The notes under the pieces were generated by a model. That model did no database searches. It was given only the letters and a program-made list of their open reading frames with translations, and was not told the DNA's origin. From Gibbula magus (taxonomy: Eukaryota > Mollusca > Gastropoda > Trochida > Trochidae): DNA of 64,000 nt. The translations under genes and the position numbers were made by a program. The stretch lies in contig OW388303.1 in assembly GCA_936450465.1 (NCBI GenBank), positions 10,757,021-10,821,020 on the forward strand, in the 5' to 3' direction. This document shows, piece by piece, positions 13,401-24,345 of the stretch (positions within the stretch are counted from its first letter, which is position 1; every line of letters begins with the position of its first letter).

Positions 13401-16400
13401 AATTGTGTTTCAATATTATTGGTCAGTATAATTGTGTTTCAATAATATTGGTCAGTATAATTGTGTTTCAATATCATTGGTCAGTATTATTGTGTTTCAA
13501 TATCATTGGTCAGTATTATTGTGTTTCAATATCATTGGTCAGTATTATTGTATTTCAATATCATTGGTCAGTATTATTGTGTTTCAATATCATTGGTCAG
13601 TATTATTGTGTTTCAATATTATTGGTCAGTATTATTGTTTCAATATCATTGGTCAGTATAATTGTGTTTCAATATTATTGGTCAGTATAATTGTGTTTCA
13701 ATATCATTGGTCAGTATTATTGTGTTTCAATATCATTGGTCAGTATTATTGTGTTTCAATATCATTGGTCAGTATTATTGTGTTTCAATATTATTGGTCA
13801 GTATTATTGTATTTCAATATCATTGGTCAGTATTATTGTGTTTCAATATCATTGGTCAGTATAATTGTGTTTCAATATCATTGGTCAGTATTATTGTATT
13901 TCAATATCATTGGTCGGTAGTATGGTGTTTCAATATCATTGGTCAGTATTATTGTATTTCAATATCATTGGGCAGTAGTATGGTGTTTCAATATCATTGG
14001 TCAGTATTATTGTGTTTCAATATCATTGGTCAGTATTATTGTATTTCAATATCATTGGTCAGTATTATTGTGTTTCAATATCATTGGTCAGTATTATTGT
14101 ATTTCAATATCATTGGTCAGTACAATGGTGTTTCAATATCATTGGTCAGTATTATTGTGTTTCAATATTATTGGTCAGTATTATTGTGTTTCAATATCAT
14201 TGGTCAGTATTATTGTGTTTCAATATCATTGGTCAGTATTATTGTTTCAATATCATTGGTCAGTATAATTGTGTTTCAATATTATTGGTCAGTATAATTG
14301 TGTTTCAATATTATTGGTCAGTATAATTGTGTTTCAATATCATTCGTCAGTATTATTGTGTTTCAATATCATTGGTCAGTATTATTATGTTTCAATATCG
14401 TTGGTCAGTATTATTGTGTTTCAATATTATTGGTCAGTATAATTGTGTTTCAATATTATTGGTCAGTATAATTGTGTTTCAATAATATTGGTCAGTATAA
14501 TTGTGTTTCAATATCATTGGTCAGTATTATTGTGTTTCAATATCATTGGTCAGTATTATTGTGTTTCAATATCATTGGTCAGTATTATTGTATTTCAATA
14601 TCATTGGTCAGTATTATTGTGTTTCAATATCATTGGTCAGTATTATTGTGTTTCAATATTATTGGTCAGTATTATTGTTTCAATATCATTGGTCAGTATA
14701 ATTGTGTTTCAATATTATTGGTCAGTATAATTGTGTTTCAATATTATTGGTCAGTATTATTGTGTTTCAATATCATTGGTCAGTATTATTGTGTTTCAAT
14801 ATCATTGGTCAGTATTATTGTGTTTCAATATTATTGGTCAGTATTATTGTATTTCAATATCATTGGTCAGTATTATTGTGTTTCAATATCATTGGTCAGT
14901 ATAATTGTGTTTCAATATCATTGGTCAGTATAATTGTGTTTCAATATCATTGGTCAGTATTATTGTATTTCAATATCATTGGTCGGTAGTATGGTGTTTC
15001 AATATCATTGGTCAGTATTATTGTATTTCAATATCATTGGTCAGTAGTATGGTGTTTCAATATCATTGGTCAGTATTATTGTGTTTCAATATCATTGGTC
15101 AGTATTATTGTATTTCAATATCATTGGTCAGTATTATTGTGTTTCAATATCATTGGTCAGTATTATTGTATTTCAATATCATTGGTCAGTACAATGGTGT
15201 TTCAATATCATTGGTCAGTATTATTGTGTTTCAATATCATTGGTCAGTATTATTGTGTTTCAATATCATTGGTCAGTATTATTGTGTTTCAATATCATTG
15301 GTCAGTATTATTGTTTCAATATCATTGGTCAGTATAATTGTGTTTCAATATTATTGGTCAGTATAATTGTGTTTCAATATTATTGGTCAGTATAATTGTG
15401 TTTCAATATCATTCGTCAGTATTATTGTGTTTCAATATCATTGGTCAGTATTATTATGTTTCAATATCGTTGGTCAGTATTATTGTGTTTCAATATTATT
15501 GGTCAGTATAATTGTGTTTCAATATTATTGGTCAGTATAATTGTGTTTCAATAATATTGGTCAGTATAATTGTGTTTCAATATCATTGGTCAGTATTATT
15601 GTGTTTCAATATCATTGGTCAGTATTATTGTGTTTCAATATCATTGGTCAGTATTATTGTATTTCAAAATCATTGGTCAGTATTATTGTGTTTCAATATC
15701 ATTGGTCAGTATTATTGTGTTTCAATATTATTGGTCAGTATTATTGTTTCAATATCATTGGTCAGTATAATTGTGTTTCAATATTATTGGTCAGTATAAT
15801 TGTGTTTCAATATCATTGGTCAGTATTATTGTGTTTCAATATCATTGGTCAGTATTATTGTGTTTCAATATCATTGGTCAGTATTATTGTGTTTCAATAT
15901 TATTGGTCAGTATTATTGTATTTCAATATCATTGGTCAGTATTATTGTGTTTCAATATCATTGGTCAGTATAATTGTGTTTCAATATCATTGGTCAGTAT
16001 TATTGTATTTCAATATCATTGGTCGGTAGTATGGTGTTTCAATATCATTGGTCAGTATTATTGTATTTCAATATCATTGGTCAGTAGTATGGTGTTTCAA
16101 TATCATTGGTCAGTATTATTGTGTTTCAATATCATTGGTCAGTATTATTGTATTTCAATATCATTGGTCAGTATTATTGTGTTTCAATATCATTGGTCAG
16201 TATTATTGTATTTCAATATCATTGGTCAGTACAATGGTGTTTCAATATCATTGGTCAGTATTATTGTGTTTCAATATCATTGGTCAGTATTATTGTGTTT
16301 CAATATCATTGGTCAGTATTATTGTGTTTCAATATCATTGGTCAGTATTATTGTGTTTCAATATTATTGGTCAGTTTTATTGTTTCAATATCATTGGTCA

Positions 16401-19400
16401 GTATTATTGTATTTCAATATCATTGGTCAGTATTATTGTGTTTCAATATCATTGGTCAGTATTATTGTATTTCAATATCATTGGTCAGTACAATGGTGTT
16501 TCAATATCATTGGTCAGTATATTGTGTTTCAATATCATTGGTCAGTATTATTGTATTTCAATATTATTGGTCAGTATTATTGTTTCATTATCATTGGTCA
16601 GTATTATTGTATTTCAATATCATTGGTCAGTATTATTGTGTTTCAATATCATTGGTCAGTATTTTTGTATTTCAATATCATTGGTCGGTAGTATGGTGTT
16701 TCAATATCATTGGTCAGTATTATTGTGTTTCAATATCATTGGTCAGTCTTATTGTGTTTCAATATTATTGGTCAGTATAATTGTGTTTCAATATCAGTGG
16801 TCGGTAGTATGGTGTTTCAATATCATTGGTCAGTATTATTGTGTTTCAATTTCATTGGTCAGTATTATTGTGTTTCAATATTTTTGGTCAGTATTATTGT
16901 GTTTCAATATCATTGGTCAGTATTATTGTGTTTCAATATCATTGGTCAGTATAATTGTGTTTCAATATCATTGGTCAGTATTATTGTATTTCAATATCAT
17001 TGGTCGGTAGTATGGTGTTTAAATATCATTGGTCAGTATTATTGTATTTCAATATCATTGGTCAGTAGTATGGTGTTTCAATATCATTGGTCAGTATTAT
17101 TGTGTTTCAATATCATTGGTCAGTATAATTGTATTATATCATTGGTCAGTATTATTGTGTTTCAATATCATTGGTCAGTATTATTGTATTTCAATATCAT
17201 TGGTCAGTACAATGGTGTTTCAATATCATTGGTCAGTATTATTGTGTTTCAATATCATTGGTCAGTATTATTGTGTTTCAATATCATTGGTCAGTATTAT
17301 TTTGTTTCAATATTATTGGTCAGTATTATTGTTTCAATATCATTGGTCAGTATTATTGTGTTTCAATATCATTGGTCAGTATTATTGTGTTTCAATATCA
17401 TTGGTCAGTATTATTGTATTTCAATATCATTGGTCGGTAGTATGGTGTTTCAATATCATTGGTCAGTATTATTGTGTTTCAATATCATTGGTCAGTAATA
17501 TTGTGTTTCAATATTATTGGTCAGTATTATTGTTTCAATATCATTGGTCAGTATTATTGTGTTTCAATATCATTGGTCAGTATAATGGTGTTTCAATATC
17601 ATTGGTCAGTATTATTTTGTTTCAATATCATTGGTCAGTATTATTGTCTTTCAATATTATTGGTAAGTATTATTGTTTCAATATCATTGGTCAGTATTAT
17701 TGTGTTTCAATATCATTGGTCAGTATAATTGTGTTTCAATATCATTGGTCAGTATTATTGTGTTTCAATATCATTGGTCAGTATTATTGTGTTTCAATAT
17801 TATTGGTCAGTATTACTGTTTCAATATCATTGGTCAGTATTATTGTATTTCAATATCATTGGTCAGTATTATCTAAATTCTGTATCATTGTTACGTATTA
17901 TTATATTTTTATATCATTTGTTTATATTAGTTATTAGGATGATGACTGAACACATATCTCATGTAGAAACCATTAACCCGAATGAAATAATTTAGATTAA
18001 ATGGGATTTTAATTTTACAGGCGTTCAGTGAAGTTTTTGAGCACGATCCAGAGTTGAAAGAAGCCAAAACCCTAGAGAAACAGAAAACAGAAGGTAAGTT
18101 CATTTGTGTAATACCATACTGTATACATGTACATGTATACTATTCTAAAAAATGTCCCAGGTCGTACAGCTCTTAAGAAAAATATGTCACTAACAAATCG
18201 TTATTTGTTGTACTAAGCTGAAGTAAATGACACTTTGAAAACATGCTTACTTACTCACAATTTTCATTCCCAACAAACGATCGCAACTTTACTCTCTCCT
18301 CTGCCGTGTGCTGGGCTTGGCCCCAGGTGAATCCAGTCTCTTCCAGGTGGTGCCAAGTGTGCCTTCTTGGTGGTGTCCAGTTCAGTGCAACTTTTGGAAT
18401 ACTCACTCTGGGCATTCTCATAACATGGTCAAGCCATCTGAATCGTTTGATTAAAACTGCTTGCATTTGGAATCGTGTTGGGCCACTTAAGGACCATTTT
18501 TGAAGATGGAAATACATCTACTATGGATCTCAAGCCATGGTGTTATGAAACACTTCTACTTTGTGTAGGTCGCTCTGTGTGGCCCTCCAGCATTTTGAGC
18601 CATGCAGCAAAAGAGATTTTACATATTGCTGTTGTGTATCTTTAGCTTTGCCTTAGTGATGTTGCTGGACTTCCAGATGGGTTGAAGACTGGCGAATGCT
18701 GTTCGTACCATTGAGAACCAGTATAATCAAACACTATATCTAATTTCGTTTTCATTAACACTTGGTTCGAACTCACTACTTGGTCATTATTGAAACCGGT
18801 ATGATAATATGTACCGAGACGCCGCCTTTGTGAAATTACAGACGTTTTCTATCTATACAATCCCTGTCTTCTATGTACCTTCATCTTCTTAAATGCTTCT
18901 CAAATAGTTATTTTATAGCATTTTTCTTTTCTAGAATTTCAAGTTGGGCCAGTTTTGTTCAATGTCAAAAGAGGAGACCTGCTAGATGAGAAGATGGACG
19001 CCATAGTGGTTCCTACTGATAATACCATCTCTCTCACGGGTAAGGAAACATAGAACGAATTGTTTTGTCCTTTATCTTTGTTAATGTTTTCAAGTTATTC
19101 TAGTTTCAAAAGTGTTCATACACGTATTTGATAACAAGTCGCTCCATCGACTTCAAATATAAATTTGAAAGAACGATAACCAATAACTGTACTCTAATCT
19201 TTGCGTCTTGTAAAAAACACCTATATTGTAAATTGAACATTTTCCAGTCGATATGAGTATATTAAAATGATTGCTAATCTGGTTGTTTTTTTCTATTTCC
19301 ATACACACACATAAATCATCGTGTATATACATATATATGCATTTACGAGGATTATTACACGAGAAAGTGTACCATACGATGTTCACAAAACGATTGTGAA

Positions 19401-22400
19401 TCCGAACTAGTACGAAGAAAGTACAAAACCTTACGCGTTACGTAATTCTCACACACTTAAGAAAAAAATTACTATGCTTGTCATATGTGAAGTATTGTCC
19501 ACAAAGACACAGTGATCAAAGTGTTACAGACATTTTTCAATTATTTCAATACGCCACAGACACGGGAACTAAGGCAGAGACAACGGATACTACAATGTAT
19601 GTCAATGTCATATATGTATACGTGCGTATATGGTATACATCGCATCGCCGTAGTTATGTTTACCTTATATGCTTATGTTTTTCTAGATGAATATGGGAAG
19701 AAGTTGATCAAAACGTGTGGCCAGTCCCTAATGCAGGAAACACAACGTAAGTATTTATGTAAATAAATACTCTAAACCATATTATATCAAAAGTGCCCAT
19801 CCCCTTAGTTCTTGACATTATATCAACTGTTGAGTTGAGTTTCATTGATTGCATGCGTCAATTATTATCATGATATCTGGTAACTAACACACTACCCTGG
19901 TTGAAAATCGCTTTTGATTCTTTGTTTGTATCAATTATCTTGATATCTGGTAAATAAAATACTAGCAAGATAAAACAATACTTTTGATTTGACAAATTTA
20001 AAGTGAATGACATTAACTGTTCATCGGTAGATAATCAACTATTCATATTTGAAATTATATTAATTCATCGACTGAAAAATAACAAATATATGTAAACAGT
20101 ATAAAATTAAAGCCGAGAGACAATATCATGAATTTCATATAAGTTTAAAACTCCAATTTATACATTGCCTAGGAATATATGTAATGAAACAATTAATGTT
20201 CTTGAACCTGTAGAATCCAATGTATAGCATTAAAATGAACATACCTTTGTCAACCCTTTTGATACATTTTCCCAAGGAGATAACTCATAATCACCGGGAA
20301 TAATTGACAAATACAGCAAGGCAGAAGCTAGTGGTTTAGAATTAGGGGACTGTTCAATGATTATTTTAATGTATTAAGGTGTGAATATCAAGAAGTCGGG
20401 AGCTGTCCTAGTCTCTGCTAAACCTCTCCCAGCGAAGAGGATATTGTTCGTCTCAGCAGAGTTCTTCAAGAACAACATGGATGCAATTGTCCAGAAGGTC
20501 TTCAGAAAGGCGAGAAAGAATGGCGTCTACACCCTTTCAATCCCACATATCAATGCTGGTAAGTAATATAGTTTTCAACTTATGCATTCCACACATTTCA
20601 AAATTAAGTTCTATGAGAAAGACATGGATGAAAGTGTCCAGAAGTTCTTCAGAAAGGCGAGAAGGAATATAGTCTGTACATATATATCCCAAATATCAAT
20701 GCTTGTAGTATTTCAGTTTCAATGTACACGTATGTATTCGATTTGCAAACATGTGGAATGGTAATCGCATAAGATCAATTATCAATGATTGTATTACCAT
20801 GGATATGTTTTACCACACGGAATCATGCTAATCAACCATAAGGAAGTAGAAGGGGGTAGAGGAGGAGTGTTTCCTTACTGTGAACTATCACGTGCAACTG
20901 GTTTAAGATAATAAACAGTGGTATAGATATGAAATGATAATTATTAAATGAAATGGTGCCTTTTACTTGAGCAATTTATGTTGTTTAGATGTGGTCAGAA
21001 TACCGGTATACAAGTATACGTATGATACAGTTTATTGTCAATGAGTAACTATAGTCCATTTTACCTTTTACTGAATTTAAACATTGACTGATTTTATTTA
21101 ACATCTTTAGTGTTTATGTACAAAGTCACTTGGGCATTTTGACATTTAACAGCACCCTGTTAAATGACATCACCATCGATTATGTAGTGGCTTAAGAAAT
21201 GTGTGGCTCTGTTAAGGATTCAGTACAAATAAACCTTTCTATACGTTCAATATTACAGGCTATTACTATTACACATCTCATATTGCTGACGCATATAGAC
21301 TTTCTTTATGTCCCTATTAATGTAATAATAGATTCTTCAAACCATACGACTTCTCTGATATCGATGATTAATCTGTTACTGTACGGTTCTTCCATTTTCG
21401 CTCTTAAGTTTGTACGTAATGGATAACACCTGCATGCGAGGGCGTTCTAGCAAAGAGAGGCCTTTGTCCGTAGAACGCCCGAGGATGAGGGTGTTATCTA
21501 TTTCATTAACCGAACAAACTAAGTGCAGTTGTCTAAATGTCTTACTGCAGGTGGTCCAAGTAAAATAAAGCGTACATAAAATATCATGGAAGTTCTCTGA
21601 CGGCAGAATATTGAGCAACAATCAACCCTTCTGAGTCACCAATCATTCGTGGTCTGGTGGTAGAAGGGTTTTAGATTTTTGAGGAGTGATATGCCATTAC
21701 AGTGTATGAAATAAGGCCCGTCGGGCAGCCCTTAACCTGGTAACTTGTGGTCCGGGTGAAAATCTTTAGGCTTTTCTTAAATGTTCTTACTTAAATTGAC
21801 AAAATAACACTTTAGGCTAGTTTCATACATTTGCATTATGCTTTTGGCCCTGTAAGGCGTCTTGTGTTTTCGTCGGTTACGGGAATAGTTTGAATGCTAA
21901 ATTTGAAACAACGTTGTTTATTGCAAACTAACTGATTAATCGTGTTTCAGCAATTGATACAGAGGGAGGGATGTTCGCTAAAGCGCTAGAGTCTACACTC
22001 ACACACCACAAGTCCGCCTTCAGAGGTATCAAGACCGTCAACATCGTGATGACGTCACAGCCTCCCATGAATTCCTGCATATCTTTGTTAAGACCTCATT
22101 TTAGAAATCCTTCGAAACGGCGTTCGTTTATGATCGGTGAAAAGAAGACCGATGCACGTTAGTATCCCTTCTGTTATCATGTCTTACTGAAAAAAATCCT
22201 TAGAATATCAATTCAGTTGTTAACATAATGAGTTTTATCAGCAAGATTACAAATTCAAAGAAGCTGTAGTAAAATATTCGTATACAGTGCTCTTCTGCGG
22301 ATAGCTATTATGTTGAAGATAGAAATTCGAGGAAATGATTTGAAGTTCGAATTTAAAGAAAGATTTTAGATAACAAATTAAATCACATCGGCCTTGAATG

Positions 22401-23821
22401 ATAGCTAAACTATTTTTGCACAGACAGTTCCTGTGCACAATTAAAAGCATAATTATGGGTTACATTCTTTATGAATGAATATTCTAACCAACAAACCATT
22501 ATACTATAACTATTTTTGTTTTTGTTGTACCTCTGGTAATTTCGTTTTTAGAAGGTTAAGGAAAATTAATATGACATTGATAACTTTGTCTGCAGGAAAA
22601 CGAACATCTGTGTATTATACCAAATCGGAAGTAATGTCCGTGTCTGATGGACCTCATCTGCGCATGCTCGGAATGGATGAAACATCCCTGCAACAATGTG
22701 AAGAGAAAATGAAGTTTGTTATATCAGAAAACAGTGCAGATGAAACAATGACTAACAATTCACTGAAGTCCTTGAAACAAAAAGAGGTGAGCCCGAATGT
22801 TTGATGTTTTGAGTCGTATCGGAATGATTGAAATCGACACTGTTACGAATAATACAATCTGCAAATAAGTCTATCCCATGGGGAATCCCTCTCTGTCTGA
22901 TGACACCCCGTACAAATGTATATGCGCGTGTTCTGTAACAGTTAAGTAGAGACAAAACCGACTCATTATATAAATTAGCTCGCAAATTGCAGCATAAATT
23001 TTAAATGATCACCGTTTAGATAGCAAAGTTCTTCTCAAATGTCACGTGAAGGAATGTGAGTATCTGGTTATTATTCATAAACGTAACTGATTATCATTCT
23101 TTGGTTAGTTTGTTTGCCTTTGACAGGCATCGACTTGTTTGTTTGTTAACATGTTTTTTAGGTACAATCTCACACTTTAGCACTATATACAGTACAACAA
23201 AAATGAATGCATTTATGTCATCCAATATAACCAACCACGTTTGGGATGCTATTTTACTGGACAAAAATAGTTAGGGATATTTTGAAATTATGAATTAGGT
23301 ATTTTTACTTGACATACATATTAAAAATAAAACATCCAATATCCCAAACTTATTTTGCCCAGTATATATTAGATATTTTGACAAATAACTACACAATGTA
23401 TTAAATAAAATGTTCTCACCGCCTACAGATTGGTGAAGTGATGTCTGTGTGTCAGGAACTTGACGTTGATGTTAAACTGGATCTTAACGGCGGAAAACTA
23501 CAACTCCATGGCATAAAGACTGACGTGTATGCTGCTCGCAAGAGTATCGAGGAGATCATAAAAAAGACTGAATTCTTGGAGGTTCAGAAAGTTATTGCAA
23601 AAGATATTCAGACAAAGATCCAGTGGTTCTACAAGAATCCATCCAACATTAAATATCCTTTCACGTCTTTTAGTAACATGTGTATAGAGAAAGCGTTCAC
23701 TAAAGGTCAAAGGTCACTTCCTCTCCACTTCCCTGGTCAAACTGTGGTGCTGGACTTTGCAGACATGACTCTCAGTCTGTCGCATGCACAATCACTGCCA
23801 CTAATACGAGAAGAACATTGA
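2316..23821 (+). CDS. PARP14-like multi-macrodomain protein with WWE domain, no catalytic domain (16 exons)
   Basis: Exons: 2316-2643, 2972-4426, 4788-4846, 6181-6408, 6928-7146, 7718-7772, 7975-8054, 8792-9022, 11587-11808, 18021-18093, 18935-19039, 19687-19746, 20379-20558, 21951-22157, 22596-22786, 23429-23821. All junctions are GT-AG, phases agree at every join, and the total is 4086 nt (1361 aa). Order: long N-terminal region, macrodomain 1 (about residues 595-763), macrodomain 2 (764-959), degenerate macrodomain 3 (960-1167), linker, then WWE (about 1290-1355). The order matches PARP14/PARP9-type proteins, which bind or process ADP-ribose on proteins in innate immunity and stress. Unlike PARP14 it stops 6 residues after the WWE with no transferase domain. 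The 2316 start has an A at -3 and follows a possible splice acceptor ending at 2295; an in-frame ATG at 2286 is in poorer context. Poly(A) signals occur at 24599 and 24792. Exon edges are inferred, not tested. Confidence 0.85.
4788..7146 (+). other. Exons 3-5: macrodomain 1
   Basis: Exon 3 (4788-4846) gives the strand with the KGDI motif, exon 4 (6181-6408) starts VDVIVNPVPNIDN and includes GEVAVTSGGKL, and exon 5 (6928-7146) contains AFPALGCEVGGFP. These match the order of landmarks in the macro fold: GDI strand, VNxxN adenine/ribose loop, TxGGxL strand, and the phosphate-loop region before GxP. The GTG of the usual phosphate loop reads GCE here, and the GGG loop after VNxxN is not clear, so ADP-ribose binding may be altered. 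The fold assignment is secure; activity is not. Confidence 0.8.
4841..5615 (+). repeat. ~32-bp tandem array built on the exon 3 splice donor
   Basis: About 24 imperfect units of 28-34 bp run from the end of exon 3 into intron 3. The consensus includes ACAGTTGGTAAGTCATAT followed by TTTTGTCATTTAG. The first unit is the exon 3 / intron 3 junction itself (CAACAGTTG, then GTAAGTCAT at 4847). About 12 units keep an intact GTAAGT, and many also carry an acceptor-like pyrimidine-rich TAG. A variant unit with GAAAATCCTTGCCC occurs twice, suggesting block duplication. The array is non-coding if the first donor is used. Confidence 0.85.
8383..8744. mobile_element. TTAA-flanked MITE, family 1 (362 bp)
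   Basis: This intron 7 element has near-perfect terminal inverted repeats of about 24 bp beginning TTAAAGGGGCAGTA and ending TACTGCCCCTTTAA. A shorter relative, with the same ends and the same internal phrase AAATGACATAAACTATCATT, lies at 35220-35372. TTAA at both ends is the target-site signature of piggyBac-type elements. No transposase is encoded. Confidence 0.75.
9046..9804. mobile_element. TTAA-flanked MITE, family 2, copy 1
   Basis: This intron 8 element begins TTAAAGTGCCATTGAG and ends GATGGCTCTTTAA. It shares most of its body with copies at 37473-38314 and 39561-40292. Shared landmarks are CCAAAATAAGC, TATTTTCAAGCGCA, TTTGTATATTC and CACATTCAGTAATGTGTGACA, the last being a small hairpin. 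It has no coding capacity. It lies wholly inside the intron. Confidence 0.7.
11066..11170. repeat. Near-perfect hairpin (about 42-bp arms)
   Basis: Arms containing ACAAAGGCTGAATAT and ATATTCAGCCTTTGT flank a 17-base loop with TCTCGGGATTCTCGA. The outer parts pair TATATACATAAAAAA with TTTTTTTATGTATATA. The stem has very few mismatches, so it is a young palindrome or a foldback MITE. It lies in intron 8. Confidence 0.75.
11835..12085. repeat. AGCGCTCAATGT-rich MITE, copy 1
   Basis: The element holds about five tandem copies of the 12-mer GCTCAATGTAGC (about 11852-11910) plus AGCGCTACATTGAG in inverse sense. Its flanks read CGTTCAAGATAGG and GTTCCATAAC. A related sequence in the opposite orientation lies at about 63355-63555, with CGCGTTCAAGAGAG and TTATGGAACAG at its ends. 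No protein is encoded. Confidence 0.55.
12285..12365 (-). repeat. tRNA-derived SINE head
   Basis: On the minus strand this has an A-box-like segment (CGGGTTAGCGCGTTC) and a B box (GGGTTTCGAATCCCGCC) about 35 bases apart. That is the pol III promoter layout of a tRNA-headed SINE. The tRNA-like region does not fold into a convincing functional tRNA, so I call it a SINE relic in intron 9. Confidence 0.5.
12855..17877 (+). repeat. Giant 29-bp minisatellite (about 173 units) in intron 9
   Basis: Tandem 29-bp units have the core TTTCAATATCATTGGTCAG followed by TATTATTGTG. Common variants are ATTATT for ATCATT, TATAAT for TATTAT, GGTAGTATGG, and 25-bp units lacking 4 bases. Marker variant CATTCGTCAG at 13301, 14341 and 15410 shows a higher-order period of 1040 and then 1069 bp, that is 36 or 37 units minus the 4-bp deletion. 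The + strand lacks stop codons in all three frames for long distances, creating spurious reading frames. The minus strand reads TGACCAATGA in most units, a CCAAT-box sequence. The last units decay by about 17935, just before exon 10 at 18021. Confidence 0.95.
18250..18720 (-). mobile_element. LINE reverse-transcriptase C-terminal relic
   Basis: On the minus strand, broken frames read like the tail of a non-LTR retrotransposon polyprotein: LEVQQHH, a stop, GKAKDTQ; then KSLLLHGSKCWR, RFRWLDHVMRMP, KVALNWTPP and GFTWGQAQHTAEERVK. These correspond to the familiar LYGSETW, RWLGHVLRM, ALxWTPPGxR and GLTWGxxxxxAxDRxxW blocks of such elements. Stops and frameshifts show it is dead. It lies in intron 10. 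Confidence 0.7.
20608..20711 (+). pseudogene. Decayed tandem copy of the 3' part of exon 13
   Basis: Starting about 145 bp after the matching part of exon 13, intron 13 contains a diverged copy of that exon's end: MDESVQKFFRKARRN against MDAIVQKVFRKARKN. The following phrase ATATCAATGCT is also kept. At the donor the exon has GCTGGTAAGT while the copy has GCTTGTAGTA, so the splice donor is lost. No usable acceptor precedes it. It is a pseudo-exon from a local duplication. Confidence 0.75.
21405..21522. repeat. Imperfect palindrome (foldback MITE-like)
   Basis: The left arm (AGTTTGTACGTAATGG, ATAACACCTGCATG, GGGCGTTCT) pairs with the right arm (AGAACGCCCGAGGATG, GGGTGTTATC, CATTAACCGAACAAACT) around a loop holding AAGAGAGGCCTTTG. 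The layout is that of a short foldback element in intron 13. Confidence 0.6.
22596..23821 (+). other. Exons 15-16: linker, KH-like segment and WWE domain, then stop
   Basis: Exon 15 (22596-22786) and the first part of exon 16 (from 23429) read like the KH-type segment that follows the macrodomains in PARP14. From about residue 60 of exon 16 the sequence IQWFYKNP, then IEKAFTKGQRSLPL, GQTVVLDFADMTLS and LPLIREEH matches a WWE domain: QWxxE/Y, xIExAF, VDFxxM, R at the end. WWE domains bind iso-ADP-ribose or poly-ADP-ribose. The frame closes with TGA at 23819, where PARP14 proteins continue into the catalytic domain. Confidence 0.75.
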
Positions 23822-24166
23822 TGCGCATGCGCTGCTCAAGGACTTCGTCATATACCCACTGAATGCCCCTCCTGACTCAGTACAACGGATATGAAGCATC
23901 TTGAGATTCATGGAGGGTCTTGCTCAAGAATATATACAATGTAGATCATTTCCCTGAGTGGAATTGACTACTGGAACGACAGGAGAAGTGACTGAATGAC
24001 CAGTTTTAGATGCGACAGTTCAAGACATATTGTATTATTGGTCAAACTTTTGTGATGGACTTCTGTCTGCCGCATTCAACTGTGGGCACAACGGTGTCAG
24101 CCACTGCGCTTAGGAGTAGTTTTATGTTTTCCCAGAACATTACAAAATATGGAATCTTGTAAGAAG

Positions 24167-24345
<179 letters not shown>

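Larger units (their letters stand above)
18021..22157 (+). other. Exons 10-14: degenerate macrodomain 3
   Basis: Exon 10 (18021-18093) is a charged linker. Exon 11 (18935-19039) encodes VKRGDLLDEKMDAIVVPTDN, exon 12 (19687-19746) DEYGKKLIKTCGQSLMQETQ, exon 13 (20379-20558) the following strands ending in SIPHINA, and exon 14 (21951-22157) the last helix and strand (GIKTVNIVMTSQ). The order of elements is that of a macrodomain, but VNxxN reads VPTDN and the GTG phosphate loop is gone (HINAAIDTEGG). Ligand binding is therefore doubtful. Joins are in phase 1 throughout (exon 10/11, 11/12, 12/13, 13/14). Confidence 0.7.

Noticed and set aside
12855..17877. CRISPR array
   Set aside because: Repeats are directly contiguous with no unique spacers, and the DNA is from an animal nuclear genome.
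12854..17995. Many long open frames reading SISLVSIIVFQYHWSV-type repeats
   Set aside because: They are translations of the 29-bp minisatellite in three frames, lie in an intron, and have no start context, signal or homology.
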